The translations under genes and the position numbers were made by a program. DNA of 64,000 nt. It comes from Paraflavitalea soli. Lineage in GTDB: Bacteria; Bacteroidota; Bacteroidia; Chitinophagales; Chitinophagaceae. Positions within the stretch are counted from its first letter, which is position 1; each line of letters starts with the position of its first letter. Below are positions 7,957 through 16,250 of this stretch, one piece after another. Below the pieces are notes generated by a model. It worked only from the letters and a program-made list of their open reading frames with translations. It made no database searches and was not told the origin of the DNA. The DNA is taken from positions 996,546-1,060,545 of the forward strand of contig NZ_CP032157.1 of assembly GCF_003555545.1 (NCBI RefSeq), given 5' to 3'.

Positions 7957-10323
7957 ATGATTAAAAGCATTTTTACGATTGCCTGGCGGAGCATGATCCG
8001 CAATAAAACCTTTTCAGCTATTAATATCCTGGGCCTGGCGCTGGGTATGGCTGCCAGTCTTTTCATTTTTCTCTGGATCAGGGATGAGATGAGCATTGGC
8101 AGGCAATACAAGAATAGTTCCACATTGTACCGCATTATGGAACGTGAGTTTACGGCAGGAAAGGTAATTGCTGATGAAGATACACCGGGTATATTGGCCG
8201 ATGAGCTTAAAAGGCAATTTCCGGAAGTGATCCATGCTGCCGGATTTACCTGGCCCGAAGGGCATGTATTGACGGCGGGCGAAAAGATCATCAGGCAAGT
8301 GGGGCGTTATGCAGGGCCTGATTGGTTTTCCATGTACAGCATTAACCTTTTAGAAGGTACTCCCGCCAAAGCGCTTAACACTCCTTCGGCTATAGCTATT
8401 TCACGAAAGGTGGCAGACAGCTATTTTGGTAATGCACAGCAGGCTATTGGTAAATCCATCAGGTTCGATAATAATATGGATTACCAGGTGACGGCTGTGT
8501 TTGAGAATGTGCCTGCCAATGATCCTGAGCAATATGACTTCCTGCTCAGCTGGGATGAGTTTCTACGTCGCAATAACTGGGCGAAGGATTGGACGAATGG
8601 CGGACCGCAAACCCGCATACAACTCAGCCCTGCTGCAGATGTCAAGCAGTTTGAAGCAAAGCTCAAAGACTTCCTGAAAGGAAGAAATACTGATTTTAGT
8701 TCTTCTTTTCATATAGAGTTATTCCTGCAACCAGAGACTAAGGCCTATCTCTATTCCGGCTTTAAGAATGGTTATGCTGACGGAGGGCGTATCGAATCTG
8801 TACGTTTGTTGGCTATTGTGGCTGCCTTCCTGTTGCTGATCGCCGGCATCAATTTTACCAACCTTGCCACGGCGCGCTCGGTAAAACGGGCCCGTGAAGT
8901 AGGGGTTCGTAAAGCAATAGGCGCTGCGCGTTCTTCCCTCGTCAGGCAATTCATGGGAGAGGCCTTTCTGCTGACGCTGATTGCCCTGGTAATAGCCATT
9001 ACCCTGGTGATCGCATTCCTGCCCGCTTTTAATCACCTGACTGGTAAACAACTCACGTTATCACCGGATCAACCGCAGGTATGGATGATGTTAGCCGGCC
9101 TGTTGGTAGTAACGGGTATCTTAGCCGGCAGTTACCCAGCGTTTTTTCTTTCCTCGCTCAACCCGGTGAGGGTATTAAAAGGAGCGCTGCGATTTGGAGC
9201 AGGCGCGGTATTTTTCCGTCGTGGGCTGGTGGTGTTTCAATTCATCATGAGCATGCTGCTTATTACAGGCACACTGATCGTGTACAAACAATTGCACTAT
9301 ATACAGACAAAGAATATTGGGTACGACCGGGAAAACCTGGTCAGTATTCCAGGGCAGGGAGAGTTGAGTAAAAAGTATAGCACTTTTAGTCATGAGCTAC
9401 TCCAAATACCCGGCGTTCGTGCGGTAACGCATGCGGCACTTAATCCTTTACAAAATGGCAATACTACTGAAAGTGTTACCTGGCCAGGTAAAGATCCCAA
9501 TGATGTTATTTCCTTCAATCAAACGGGGGTATGGTATGATTTTGCTAGGGTATTAAAGGTCGATATTATACAGGGGCGGGATTTCTCTCCTGCCTTTGCA
9601 GATTCCAACAACTTCCTGATCAACCAAACGGCCGCAGCCCGAATTGGCTATAAGGATCCTGTAGGCAAACCACTTACCATCTGGGGCAAGCCTGGAAGGA
9701 TCATTGGTGTGGTGAAAGACTTTCATTTTAATTCCCTGCACGATCCTATTACACCGATGATCATACGGTTGGACGGGGAATATAGCTTTGATAATATCCT
9801 GGTACGGACCGAGCCTGGCAAAACAAAAGAGGCCCTGGCGGGTATTGAAGCACTTTGTCGCAGCATGAATCCCGGTTTTCCTTTCAGCTATTCATTTATT
9901 GATGAAGGGTACCGGCTGCAATACAAGAGCGAAACAATTGTAGGCACCCTTGCTACTGTTTTCGCTTGCCTGGCGATCTTCATTGCCTGCCTGGGATTAT
10001 TCGGATTAGCTGCATTTACAGCAGAACAACGTACCAAAGAAATAGGAGTACGCAAAGTACTGGGAGCGAGTGTTACCAGTATCGTGGGGTTACTTTCTAA
10101 AGATTTCCTGAAACTGGTGATAATTGCCATCGTACTAGCTACCCCTGTAGCCTGGTGGGTAATGCATGAATGGTTACAATCTTTCAGTTACCAGGCGAAG
10201 ATCAGCTGGTGGATCTTTGCTGCGGCAGGATTGCTGGCCATGATCATTGCACTGATCACCGTGAGCTTTCAAAGTATCAGGGCGGCGCTGACCAGTCCTT
10301 CAAAGAGCTTAAAAACAGAATAG
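7957..10323 (+). CDS. MacB/FtsX-family ABC permease, orphan (copy 2)
   Basis: The 788-residue protein begins at MIKSIFTIAWRSMIRNK, the standard family N terminus; an upstream in-frame ATG at 7906 adds 17 unrelated residues. Layout: TM1 (about 20-42), periplasmic MacB domain, first FtsX domain after about residue 270 (RAREVGVRKAIGA just inside), a central TM after RRGLVVFQF, second periplasmic domain, second FtsX domain from KEIGVRKVLGASV to a C-terminal SLKTE. No ATP-binding subunit is adjacent. A small exported protein gene follows after 19 bases and is probably in the same transcript. Confidence 0.9.
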   Translation: MIKSIFTIAWRSMIRNKTFSAINILGLALGMAASLFIFLWIRDEMSIGRQYKNSSTLYRIMEREFTAGKVIADEDTPGILADELKRQFPEVIHAAGFTWPEGHVLTAGEKIIRQVGRYAGPDWFSMYSINLLEGTPAKALNTPSAIAISRKVADSYFGNAQQAIGKSIRFDNNMDYQVTAVFENVPANDPEQYDFLLSWDEFLRRNNWAKDWTNGGPQTRIQLSPAADVKQFEAKLKDFLKGRNTDFSSSFHIELFLQPETKAYLYSGFKNGYADGGRIESVRLLAIVAAFLLLIAGINFTNLATARSVKRAREVGVRKAIGAARSSLVRQFMGEAFLLTLIALVIAITLVIAFLPAFNHLTGKQLTLSPDQPQVWMMLAGLLVVTGILAGSYPAFFLSSLNPVRVLKGALRFGAGAVFFRRGLVVFQFIMSMLLITGTLIVYKQLHYIQTKNIGYDRENLVSIPGQGELSKKYSTFSHELLQIPGVRAVTHAALNPLQNGNTTESVTWPGKDPNDVISFNQTGVWYDFARVLKVDIIQGRDFSPAFADSNNFLINQTAAARIGYKDPVGKPLTIWGKPGRIIGVVKDFHFNSLHDPITPMIIRLDGEYSFDNILVRTEPGKTKEALAGIEALCRSMNPGFPFSYSFIDEGYRLQYKSETIVGTLATVFACLAIFIACLGLFGLAAFTAEQRTKEIGVRKVLGASVTSIVGLLSKDFLKLVIIAIVLATPVAWWVMHEWLQSFSYQAKISWWIFAAAGLLAMIIALITVSFQSIRAALTSPSKSLKTE

Positions 10324-10342
10324 TCATATAAAAAACAAGATC

Positions 10343-11020
10343 ATGCTATCCGTACATGCATTACCTCACTCTGTAAAGAACAAGCCATCGTGCAAAGTTA
10401 TTCCGGCCATGTTTGTTGTATTGTTGGTGTCTATGCAATTACTCACGATGCGGGCTGCTGCACAATCCAATGAACCTGCCTGGCAGCCTGTATATTCCTT
10501 GCCTTCCCCTGCCGGCTGGAGCACGGAACATTTTCCGCTGCCGCCGGATTTTGCGCCGGCCTTTATCGGCAAAGGCACGGAAGATATTCGTTTTCATCCC
10601 GGCTGGGGCGACTCTACCAGCGCAGGTTATTGGTCTTATACTTACCTGTGGTGGCTGGATGGTACTGTATCTTCCAGTGAATCCATGTTGCAGCAAAACC
10701 TCCAGGCCTATTATGCCGGACTGGTAGGCAGGAATATTACCAGCCGGAAGATCCCGGCTGAAAAAGTAGTGCCTACGGTAGCTGCTGTGAAAAAGATCAA
10801 ATCAATGGGTAAGGACAAGGAAACCTATTCCGCAACGATCCGGATGCTGGATTATATGACCCAGCGGCCGATGGTGTTAAATGGTATTATACATGTAAAA
10901 GACGCCCGGACTGCCGGCAAATCGGCCGTACTGATAGAAGTATCACCCCAGGCGGCAGGACATGCGGTTTGGAAACAAATGGATGAGATCGTTGCGGGAT
11001 TTGTACCGCCACAAAACTGA
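10343..11020 (+). CDS. Small exported protein, unknown function
   Basis: The 225-residue protein has a long N-terminal region with a hydrophobic stretch (about residues 23-38, MFVVLLVSMQLLTM) ending in AAAQS, a likely signal peptidase I site; the real start may be the internal ATG at residue 23. The mature part is rich in Trp, Tyr and Pro (for example YWSYTYLWWLDG) and has no cysteine. I do not recognise the family. It follows the FtsX permease by 19 bases, which suggests a role linked to that transporter, for instance as a periplasmic partner; this is only context. Confidence 0.65.
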   Translation: MLSVHALPHSVKNKPSCKVIPAMFVVLLVSMQLLTMRAAAQSNEPAWQPVYSLPSPAGWSTEHFPLPPDFAPAFIGKGTEDIRFHPGWGDSTSAGYWSYTYLWWLDGTVSSSESMLQQNLQAYYAGLVGRNITSRKIPAEKVVPTVAAVKKIKSMGKDKETYSATIRMLDYMTQRPMVLNGIIHVKDARTAGKSAVLIEVSPQAAGHAVWKQMDEIVAGFVPPQN

Positions 11021-11336
11021 TATATATCACACTTCCCTGTACTCAATACCCTCCGGCCGGCCCCGGAAATACTGTCCGGGGTGATATCCTGAGAACTCTT
11101 TAATGTCATGTCATGTGATGGATGAATACGTGTTTCCTATCGAATACATGTTCATTTATATACTGTCATCGGGCATGAGGATGATGGGAGCGCCTGCCCG
11201 CATATAATTACTGCCCGGTGAATATACTGGTTCCTTTATTGTGGCAGGTACTTCCCTGACCTGTTTAAACACCGTTTTGTACACTGTTACACACCCTGTA
11301 ATGAGTTATTGTTCACAATCAAGTATTGGTGCAGGT
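11021..11336. other. Non-coding stretch upstream of the 11.3-kb promoter
   Basis: No convincing gene is present. It contains one GC-rich hairpin (CCCCGGA at 11061 pairing with TCCGGGG at 11075-11081) that lacks a T-run and may close the preceding transcript. The rest shows no repeat or motif that I can interpret. Confidence 0.5.
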
Positions 11337-11368
11337 TTTGTTGGATTGAAAACATTATTGTAGATTTA
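11337..11368 (+). promoter_or_regulatory. Strong predicted Bacteroidota promoter
   Basis: TTTG at 11337-11340 and TAGATTTA at 11361-11368 are separated by exactly 20 bases, a near-perfect match to TTTG-N19/21-TAnnTTTG. A start of transcription near 11375 would leave a leader of about 310 bases before the ATG at 11684. Confidence 0.65.
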
Positions 11369-11374
11369 TATTAG

Positions 11375-11683
11375 TCTACCAGTTCTGCCTAAACTATTAA
11401 ATACTTAGCTCTACAGAATCCTCTATCTCCACTCAAGATCCTCGTTTATTAGTTCGTTATTTTTTCTTCACTGGTTTATTAGCTATATCCAATTTCCACG
11501 CGCACGATCTTACACAACATTGACCAAATCATCCATTGTTTTGCTATGGAGTACTCCATAGCACCAGGCTATCCATTTTCCTGAAAAAGCTGTTTCCTCT
11601 GCTGATCAGCAAGCTATGCGTTTGCCGGATATGACCTGTATCCGGAAGGGATACCCCATTTTCTAACCACAAAAAGAATTGTT
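11375..11683 (+). promoter_or_regulatory. Long structured 5' leader of the T9SS protein gene
   Basis: This untranslated stretch contains a perfect 22-base palindrome (11542-11563, TGCTATGGAG then TACTCCATAGCA), a 10-base palindrome GCTGATCAGC at 11601, and a 7-bp stem with a 7-base loop at 11625-11645 (CCGGATA pairing with TATCCGG). No open reading frame of useful length occupies it. It does not match a riboswitch that I know. Candidates are an operator, an RNA thermometer or a stability element. Confidence 0.4.
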
Positions 11684-13162
11684 ATGAAACGTATTCTACT
11701 ATTCAGTATGTTATTACTGATCGCTACTGCTATGGAAGCACAGCTGGAAGAAGATTTTTCACCAAACCCTGTTGGTTGGATATTAGATCAGGGTGCTCAA
11801 TTTACCACTGTAAATGGTAATGCCGTGGTGGTGACGCCCGCAGGAGGCGGCAATAATCACTCTGTGATCGGCACCCCCGCTGTCACCAAAACCTCCAACA
11901 CATTCGAGGTATGCTTTGATATCACACCTTACACTTCCAATCTTAACAGTCAGACCAGCTTTCCCTGTAATACTTTTATGGATGTGTTGTTTGTTAAATC
12001 TACGGTCACTACTTCCAATGATGCCGTACTGCCGGCTAATATTTATGCCCGGGTAGATAATTTCTTGTTGGGCACCAATGGAGGAACGCATTGCTTTACC
12101 TTCAATTTCCCGGTCAATGTAGTAGCGTCAGATTTTAAAGTATTCCTGTCTTTTCATGCTGCTTGTGTGCAGACGGGTATCAAGCTGGTAGTGGACAATG
12201 TGAAGATCAGCGGGGTGGATGAAGTATGTCCGGGGATCACCTGTCCACCTACTGCACTGGATGATGTATTTACCATTACGGATGTAAACGGGCTTTCCTT
12301 TGATGCCGTATTATACGGTTCCAACATTAATTATCCCGGGCCTGGCAGTAAAGCAGTTGACCTGGGAGGTACGGATAATGATCCGAATGATACTTACACG
12401 CACCTGAGGTGGACATTGGTCACACCACCTGTTGATGGAAGTGTGGTTATAAATGCCGATGGCACCTGTACCATTAACAGGAACTCTAACCAGGTGGTGC
12501 AGCTAAGTTTCGTGTACCGGCTTTGCGATGATGGCGCCGATAATGACTTCAATACCACAGGTGATAACCTCTGCGATGATGCGACCGTAACCGTCAACTA
12601 TGTAGGAGTGAAAGTACCCATACTACTGGCTGGTTTTTCTGCAACCCGGCGGGATGCGGTGATCACCATAAAATGGACAACTACAACTGAAAGCAACAAC
12701 AGCCGTTTTGAATTACAACGCAGTGCAGGGAACGCTGCTTTCGAAACCATTGCTGTCATCGCTTCCAAAGCTTCGAATGGCAATAGCGACCTGCCGTTGA
12801 GCTATGAATACAGTGAATCCAGCACCACCAAACAGGTGCTTGCTTACAGGCTGGTGCAAATAGATAAAGATGGTACCAAAACGATCTATGCCACCAGGAT
12901 GGTGAAGGGGATGATGTCGGCAGCTGCCATGATCATTACGCCCAATCCGGCCCCTTCGGGCAGGTTTACCATCCTCTTCGATGATGTACAGCCAAGGGAT
13001 ATTGTGATCACTGACCTGAGCGGGAAGCAGGTACAGGAATGGAACAGTTATTCACCAAGCAACCTGCTGGTCAATGGGCTTCGCGCCGGCATGTACATTA
13101 TACGGGTAATGACTAAAACCTCCTCAGAAAAGCTGGTGCAAAAGCTACTGGTTACACAATGA
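11684..13162 (+). CDS. T9SS type A sorted exported protein
   Basis: The 492-residue protein has a signal peptide (MKRILLFSMLLLIATAMEAQ, cleavage after Ala-Gln). Residues ~20-180 form a beta-rich domain with paired cysteines, possibly a carbohydrate-binding jelly roll. A middle region (about 190-300) with DNDPND and GADNDFNTTGDNLCDD looks like an Ig/cadherin-like repeat with acidic calcium-binding loops. The last ~80 residues, starting near ITPNPAPSGRFTI and ending EKLVQKLLVTQ, are a type A T9SS C-terminal domain, so the product crosses the outer membrane by the Por system. Function of the cargo is unknown. A terminator follows. Confidence 0.8.
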   Translation: MKRILLFSMLLLIATAMEAQLEEDFSPNPVGWILDQGAQFTTVNGNAVVVTPAGGGNNHSVIGTPAVTKTSNTFEVCFDITPYTSNLNSQTSFPCNTFMDVLFVKSTVTTSNDAVLPANIYARVDNFLLGTNGGTHCFTFNFPVNVVASDFKVFLSFHAACVQTGIKLVVDNVKISGVDEVCPGITCPPTALDDVFTITDVNGLSFDAVLYGSNINYPGPGSKAVDLGGTDNDPNDTYTHLRWTLVTPPVDGSVVINADGTCTINRNSNQVVQLSFVYRLCDDGADNDFNTTGDNLCDDATVTVNYVGVKVPILLAGFSATRRDAVITIKWTTTTESNNSRFELQRSAGNAAFETIAVIASKASNGNSDLPLSYEYSESSTTKQVLAYRLVQIDKDGTKTIYATRMVKGMMSAAAMIITPNPAPSGRFTILFDDVQPRDIVITDLSGKQVQEWNSYSPSNLLVNGLRAGMYIIRVMTKTSSEKLVQKLLVTQ

Positions 13163-13192
13163 TAGTGCTGAAACCCCGGCCCTATTTTCATC

Positions 13193-13220
13193 AAAGCCCC
13201 TTCAAAGAGGGGGCTTTTTT
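13193..13220 (+). terminator. Intrinsic terminator
   Basis: An 8-bp stem (AAAGCCCC with GGGGCTTT) and a 9-base loop run straight into a T-run. It lies about 30 bases after the T9SS protein stop codon. Confidence 0.85.
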
Positions 13221-13323
13221 GTAATATGACTGGTTTTCAAGCGCAGGGTGAATTTTTAGAGCTGCCCGCAATCGGCCCCGAGTGCCAATTCTTTCTTAGA
13301 TTGCACCCTCAAATGTTGTCCTT

Positions 13324-14085
13324 ATGAGCCAGGTGATCATTTCGGTCCGGAATCTTGTTAAAAAATATGGTCAGTTTGAAGCGGTGAAAGGCATCAGCTT
13401 TGACGTGCAGGAAGGGGAGATATTTGGCCTGCTAGGCCCCAATGGGGCTGGTAAATCCACCACCCTGGAGATCATTGAGACCTTGCGGGAGAAGACATCC
13501 GGCGAGGTAACGGTAAATGGATTTAACCTCGATACGGATCCCAATGAGATCAAAAAGATCATAGGGGTACAGTTGCAAACCTCCGGTTTCTATCCCGGTC
13601 TTAATCTCCTGGAACTGGTAGACCTTTTTGCCGGTTTGTACAACCGGTCGGTCGATCCGCGCGAATTGCTGAAGAGTGTGAACCTGGAAGACAAAGCCAA
13701 AAACAAATACAAGGAACTGAGCGGAGGCCAAAAGCAGCGGTTTTCCATTGCCACCACGCTGATCAATCAGCCAAAGATCATCTTCCTGGATGAACCTACC
13801 ACGGGGCTTGATCCGCAGGCACGCCGCAATTTGTGGGACCTGGTAAAGCATATCCGGGCGCAGGGCACCACGGTGATCATTACCACCCATTATATGGATG
13901 AGGCCGAGGTATTGTGCGACCGTATCGCCATCATCGATTCCGGGAAGATCATAGCTATGGATACGCCTGATAAAATGATCGATGCATTGGTGGCAACAGG
14001 CTTTGAAAGACCCAAAGAAGTTAAGAAAGCCAACCTGGAAGATGTGTTCATCAACCTGACGGGCCATGCCCTGCGAGGAGAATAA
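13324..14085 (+). CDS. ABC transporter ATP-binding protein (CcmA/NatA type), no adjacent permease
   Basis: The 253-residue ATPase has every catalytic motif: Walker A GPNGAGKST (about 38-46), Q-loop near VQLQTSGF, signature LSGGQKQR (about 138), Walker B IIFLDEPTTGLDPQ, and the H-loop ITTHYMDEAE. The C-terminal ending VKKANLEDVFINLTGHALRGE is that of the CcmA/DrrA/NatA branch, which drives ABC-2 type exporters for drugs, lipids or ions. In Bacteroidota the ABC-2 permease usually follows directly; here the next gene is a DinB-fold protein 22 bases on, so the membrane partner must be elsewhere or lost. Confidence 0.92.
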   Translation: MSQVIISVRNLVKKYGQFEAVKGISFDVQEGEIFGLLGPNGAGKSTTLEIIETLREKTSGEVTVNGFNLDTDPNEIKKIIGVQLQTSGFYPGLNLLELVDLFAGLYNRSVDPRELLKSVNLEDKAKNKYKELSGGQKQRFSIATTLINQPKIIFLDEPTTGLDPQARRNLWDLVKHIRAQGTTVIITTHYMDEAEVLCDRIAIIDSGKIIAMDTPDKMIDALVATGFERPKEVKKANLEDVFINLTGHALRGE

Positions 14086-14106
14086 TCAATGAGTTAATTT
14101 GAAAAT

Positions 14107-14631
14107 ATGGACTTACGTTATCCTATTGGTAAATATGAACCCCAGCCATTTTCTGACAAGCAAAAAAGAGCCTGGCTGCAGGATATACAGTTCCTGCCGG
14201 GACTAATGGAACAAGCCATTGAGAACCTCGATGAGCGCCAGTTCGATACGCCTTATCGTGATGGAGGATGGACTATAAAGCAAGTGGTGCACCATGTACC
14301 CGATAGTCATATGAATGCTTATACCCGTTTTAAACTGGGGCTTACGGAAGATAAGCCGGTCATCAAGCCCTATGATGAAGTGGAGTGGGCCAACCTGCGT
14401 GATGTATCCGTAGTGCCTGTCAATATCTCCATTACCCTGCTCTATGCTTTACATACGCGCTGGCATGCAGCTATCCGCGATCTTACCGATGAGCAGTGGA
14501 AAAGAACGGTCATCCATCCCGAACAAAATAAAGAGCTTACCCTCTGGTACCTGCTGGGCAGTTATGCCTGGCATGGCAAGCACCATGTGGCGCATATTAC
14601 CTCCCTGCGGGAAAGGAAGGGCTGGCAATAA
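14107..14631 (+). CDS. YfiT/BstA-like DinB-superfamily protein (putative bacillithiol transferase)
   Basis: The 174-residue protein matches the YfiT family from its first residues (LRYPIGKYEPQPF). It is a four-helix DinB-fold protein with a likely metal site made by a His in KQVVHHVPDSHMN (about residue 60) and the HxxxH in WHGKHHVAHI (about 155-162). Family members (BstA) conjugate bacillithiol to electrophiles, and bacillithiol is made by many Bacteroidota, so detoxification of reactive compounds is likely. It starts 22 bases after the ABC ATPase, suggesting joint expression. A hairpin shared with the convergent ferritin-like operon lies just after the stop. Confidence 0.85.
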   Translation: MDLRYPIGKYEPQPFSDKQKRAWLQDIQFLPGLMEQAIENLDERQFDTPYRDGGWTIKQVVHHVPDSHMNAYTRFKLGLTEDKPVIKPYDEVEWANLRDVSVVPVNISITLLYALHTRWHAAIRDLTDEQWKRTVIHPEQNKELTLWYLLGSYAWHGKHHVAHITSLRERKGWQ

Positions 14632-14671
14632 AAAAGCCTGCACAATGATGGGTATCATCATACAGGCTTTT
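14632..14671. terminator. Bidirectional hairpin terminator between convergent genes
   Basis: AAAAGCCTG at 14632 pairs with CAGGCTTTT ending at 14671 (9 bp), with an inner stem ATGAT/ATCAT. The A-run on one side and T-run on the other let it serve both the YfiT-like gene and the ferritin-like operon. Confidence 0.8.
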
Positions 14672-14704
14672 GAAAAATCAACCTCAATACACCTATTTGA
14701 CTTT

Positions 14705-15547
14705 TTATACGATGAACGGATCCACTATGGCCAGCACGGCTGCTTCCGTTAGTGGTTCATCAAATGCTTCTGTTGCTGCATTCACAGCGATACCCGTTCC
14801 GTTGATGTTCACCATATCGATGGTAGCCTGTGTTGACAGGTCTTCCCCGTTGTAGCTGGCCTGCACAGCTGCGCCAATACCTCCTGTATCCTTACCGGTG
14901 ATCCATGGCTTAATGGTCGTATTGCTCAAAAAGTTGCGGCGCATGTACCGGATATGCGAGGCATGCCTGGCCTCTACAGCATGTATTTGCAGGGCTGCTG
15001 TAAGTACATCGTTGTTGGAGATCAGTTCCGCTGCCCGGCCTTTATAGGCGCGCACGCCGGTATCTTCAAATGTTTGAGCCACTGCCAGCAACAATCCATA
15101 ATTGGTGAATACATCTTTGAAAGGGCCATTGTTTGAACCATTGCCTGCGCTGAAATCGAAGGTTGGTTTGGCCCCGGGAGTAGAGCCACTGGCAGTGATA
15201 GCTGTCTTTAAAAAAGCGACGTGTGCATTTTCATGATCACGGATGGTAGTAAATGCACCTGTGGGAGGCCCCGCAGGTACGATTCCGCTTTGCACAGCCT
15301 TGGTGTAGAATTCTGCTTCCAGGTATTCCAGTTTCAAGGCATATTGCAGTACATCGAGGATGGTGCCGTTGGTGCCTCGTCCATAGGCTTTGCTGAAAAG
15401 CCCACCGAGGGCCAATGGTACAGCGGCCAGGGCCAGCTTACCGCTCAGCTTGGCGAATTGCTGTATCACTTTGCGGCGTGGGTTGAGCCTGTCATATATT
15501 TCCGGATCTACCTTTTCAACTTCAGTAATAATATGGTGGATATTCAT
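14705..15547 (-). CDS. Exported ferritin-like domain protein (second gene of pair)
   Basis: The 280-residue protein has a hydrophobic export-type segment at about residues 35-55 (KLALAAVPLALGGLF) rather than a standard N-terminal signal, then a ferritin-like four-helix domain. Candidate di-iron ligands are visible: YLEAEFY, the ENAH of RDHENAHVAF, QTFEDTG and the EARH of AVEARHASHIR, matching two helix pairs with ExxH. This is the Ferritin_2 group of Bacteroidota, usually found as tandem pairs and of unknown physiological role (oxidative stress or iron handling is assumed). It begins 10 bases after the stop of the upstream ferritin-like gene, in one operon. Confidence 0.85.
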   Translation of the reverse strand: MNIHHIITEVEKVDPEIYDRLNPRRKVIQQFAKLSGKLALAAVPLALGGLFSKAYGRGTNGTILDVLQYALKLEYLEAEFYTKAVQSGIVPAGPPTGAFTTIRDHENAHVAFLKTAITASGSTPGAKPTFDFSAGNGSNNGPFKDVFTNYGLLLAVAQTFEDTGVRAYKGRAAELISNNDVLTAALQIHAVEARHASHIRYMRRNFLSNTTIKPWITGKDTGGIGAAVQASYNGEDLSTQATIDMVNINGTGIAVNAATEAFDEPLTEAAVLAIVDPFIV

Positions 15548-15557
15548 ATGTATATTT

Positions 15558-16250
15558 TTAGGAAGTGGGTAAGTTGGATGCGTTGATCTTCGACTTCAGG
15601 AAAGAAGCAGCGGTGGCCAATACTTCGCCGGGTGCCTTGGCCATATCCAGCCCATTGGCATCAATGGCTGTATTATCGGCAAAAGAACCATTGGAGATGA
15701 GGTCGCGGATGAGGGCCGCATGCCTGGCTTCAACAGAAACAATTTTACCTGCCAGTAAAAGATAGTCAGGACTGGTAATCAATTTGCCGGCGCCGTTGTA
15801 GGCAGCGACCCCAAGGTCTTCAAATGCTTTGGCAGTTCCCAATACACTGTCGCGACTGGAGAAATTGATGGCGGCGAAGTTTACTTCCAGGCCCGGAATG
15901 GCTTTATCGGCCAATGCTTTTTTGAAGAACTCACGGTGCGCAATTTCATGGTCCCTGATATCGGTGAGCAGGGCCGTTTCAGTGGCAGTGATGCCCGGGA
16001 ATGGCGTCATCATCACCTGGGTATAAAAGGCCGCTTCCAGTTGTTCAAGTGCATAGGCATAGTTTAAGATACCAATGTCGCCACTGCCAAGGTTGATACC
16101 GGTGTCGTCATTTTTATCTTTTTTACAGGCGCCCACCACCGCGGCCATGGTAACCAGGCCGGCAGTTTGTGTAAGAAATCGCCTCCTTGCCAAACCCTTT
16201 GGGGTAATGGCATGCTGATCTTCAGAAACATACATGTGTTTTTGTTTCAT
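15558..16250 (-). CDS. Exported ferritin-like domain lipoprotein (first gene of pair)
   Basis: The 230-residue protein has an RRRFLTQTAG motif (Tat-like twin arginine) followed by a hydrophobic run and a lipobox ending VVGACKK, so it is probably a Tat-exported lipoprotein anchored by Cys ~42. The mature part is a ferritin-like domain with ligand candidates LEAAFYT, the EIAH of RDHEIAHREF, KAFEDLG and the EARH of SVEARHAALIR. Pairing with the next gene suggests a hetero-complex. A perfect inverted repeat lies 31 bases upstream of the start codon and may be an operator. Confidence 0.85.
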   Translation of the reverse strand: MKQKHMYVSEDQHAITPKGLARRRFLTQTAGLVTMAAVVGACKKDKNDDTGINLGSGDIGILNYAYALEQLEAAFYTQVMMTPFPGITATETALLTDIRDHEIAHREFFKKALADKAIPGLEVNFAAINFSSRDSVLGTAKAFEDLGVAAYNGAGKLITSPDYLLLAGKIVSVEARHAALIRDLISNGSFADNTAIDANGLDMAKAPGEVLATAASFLKSKINASNLPTS

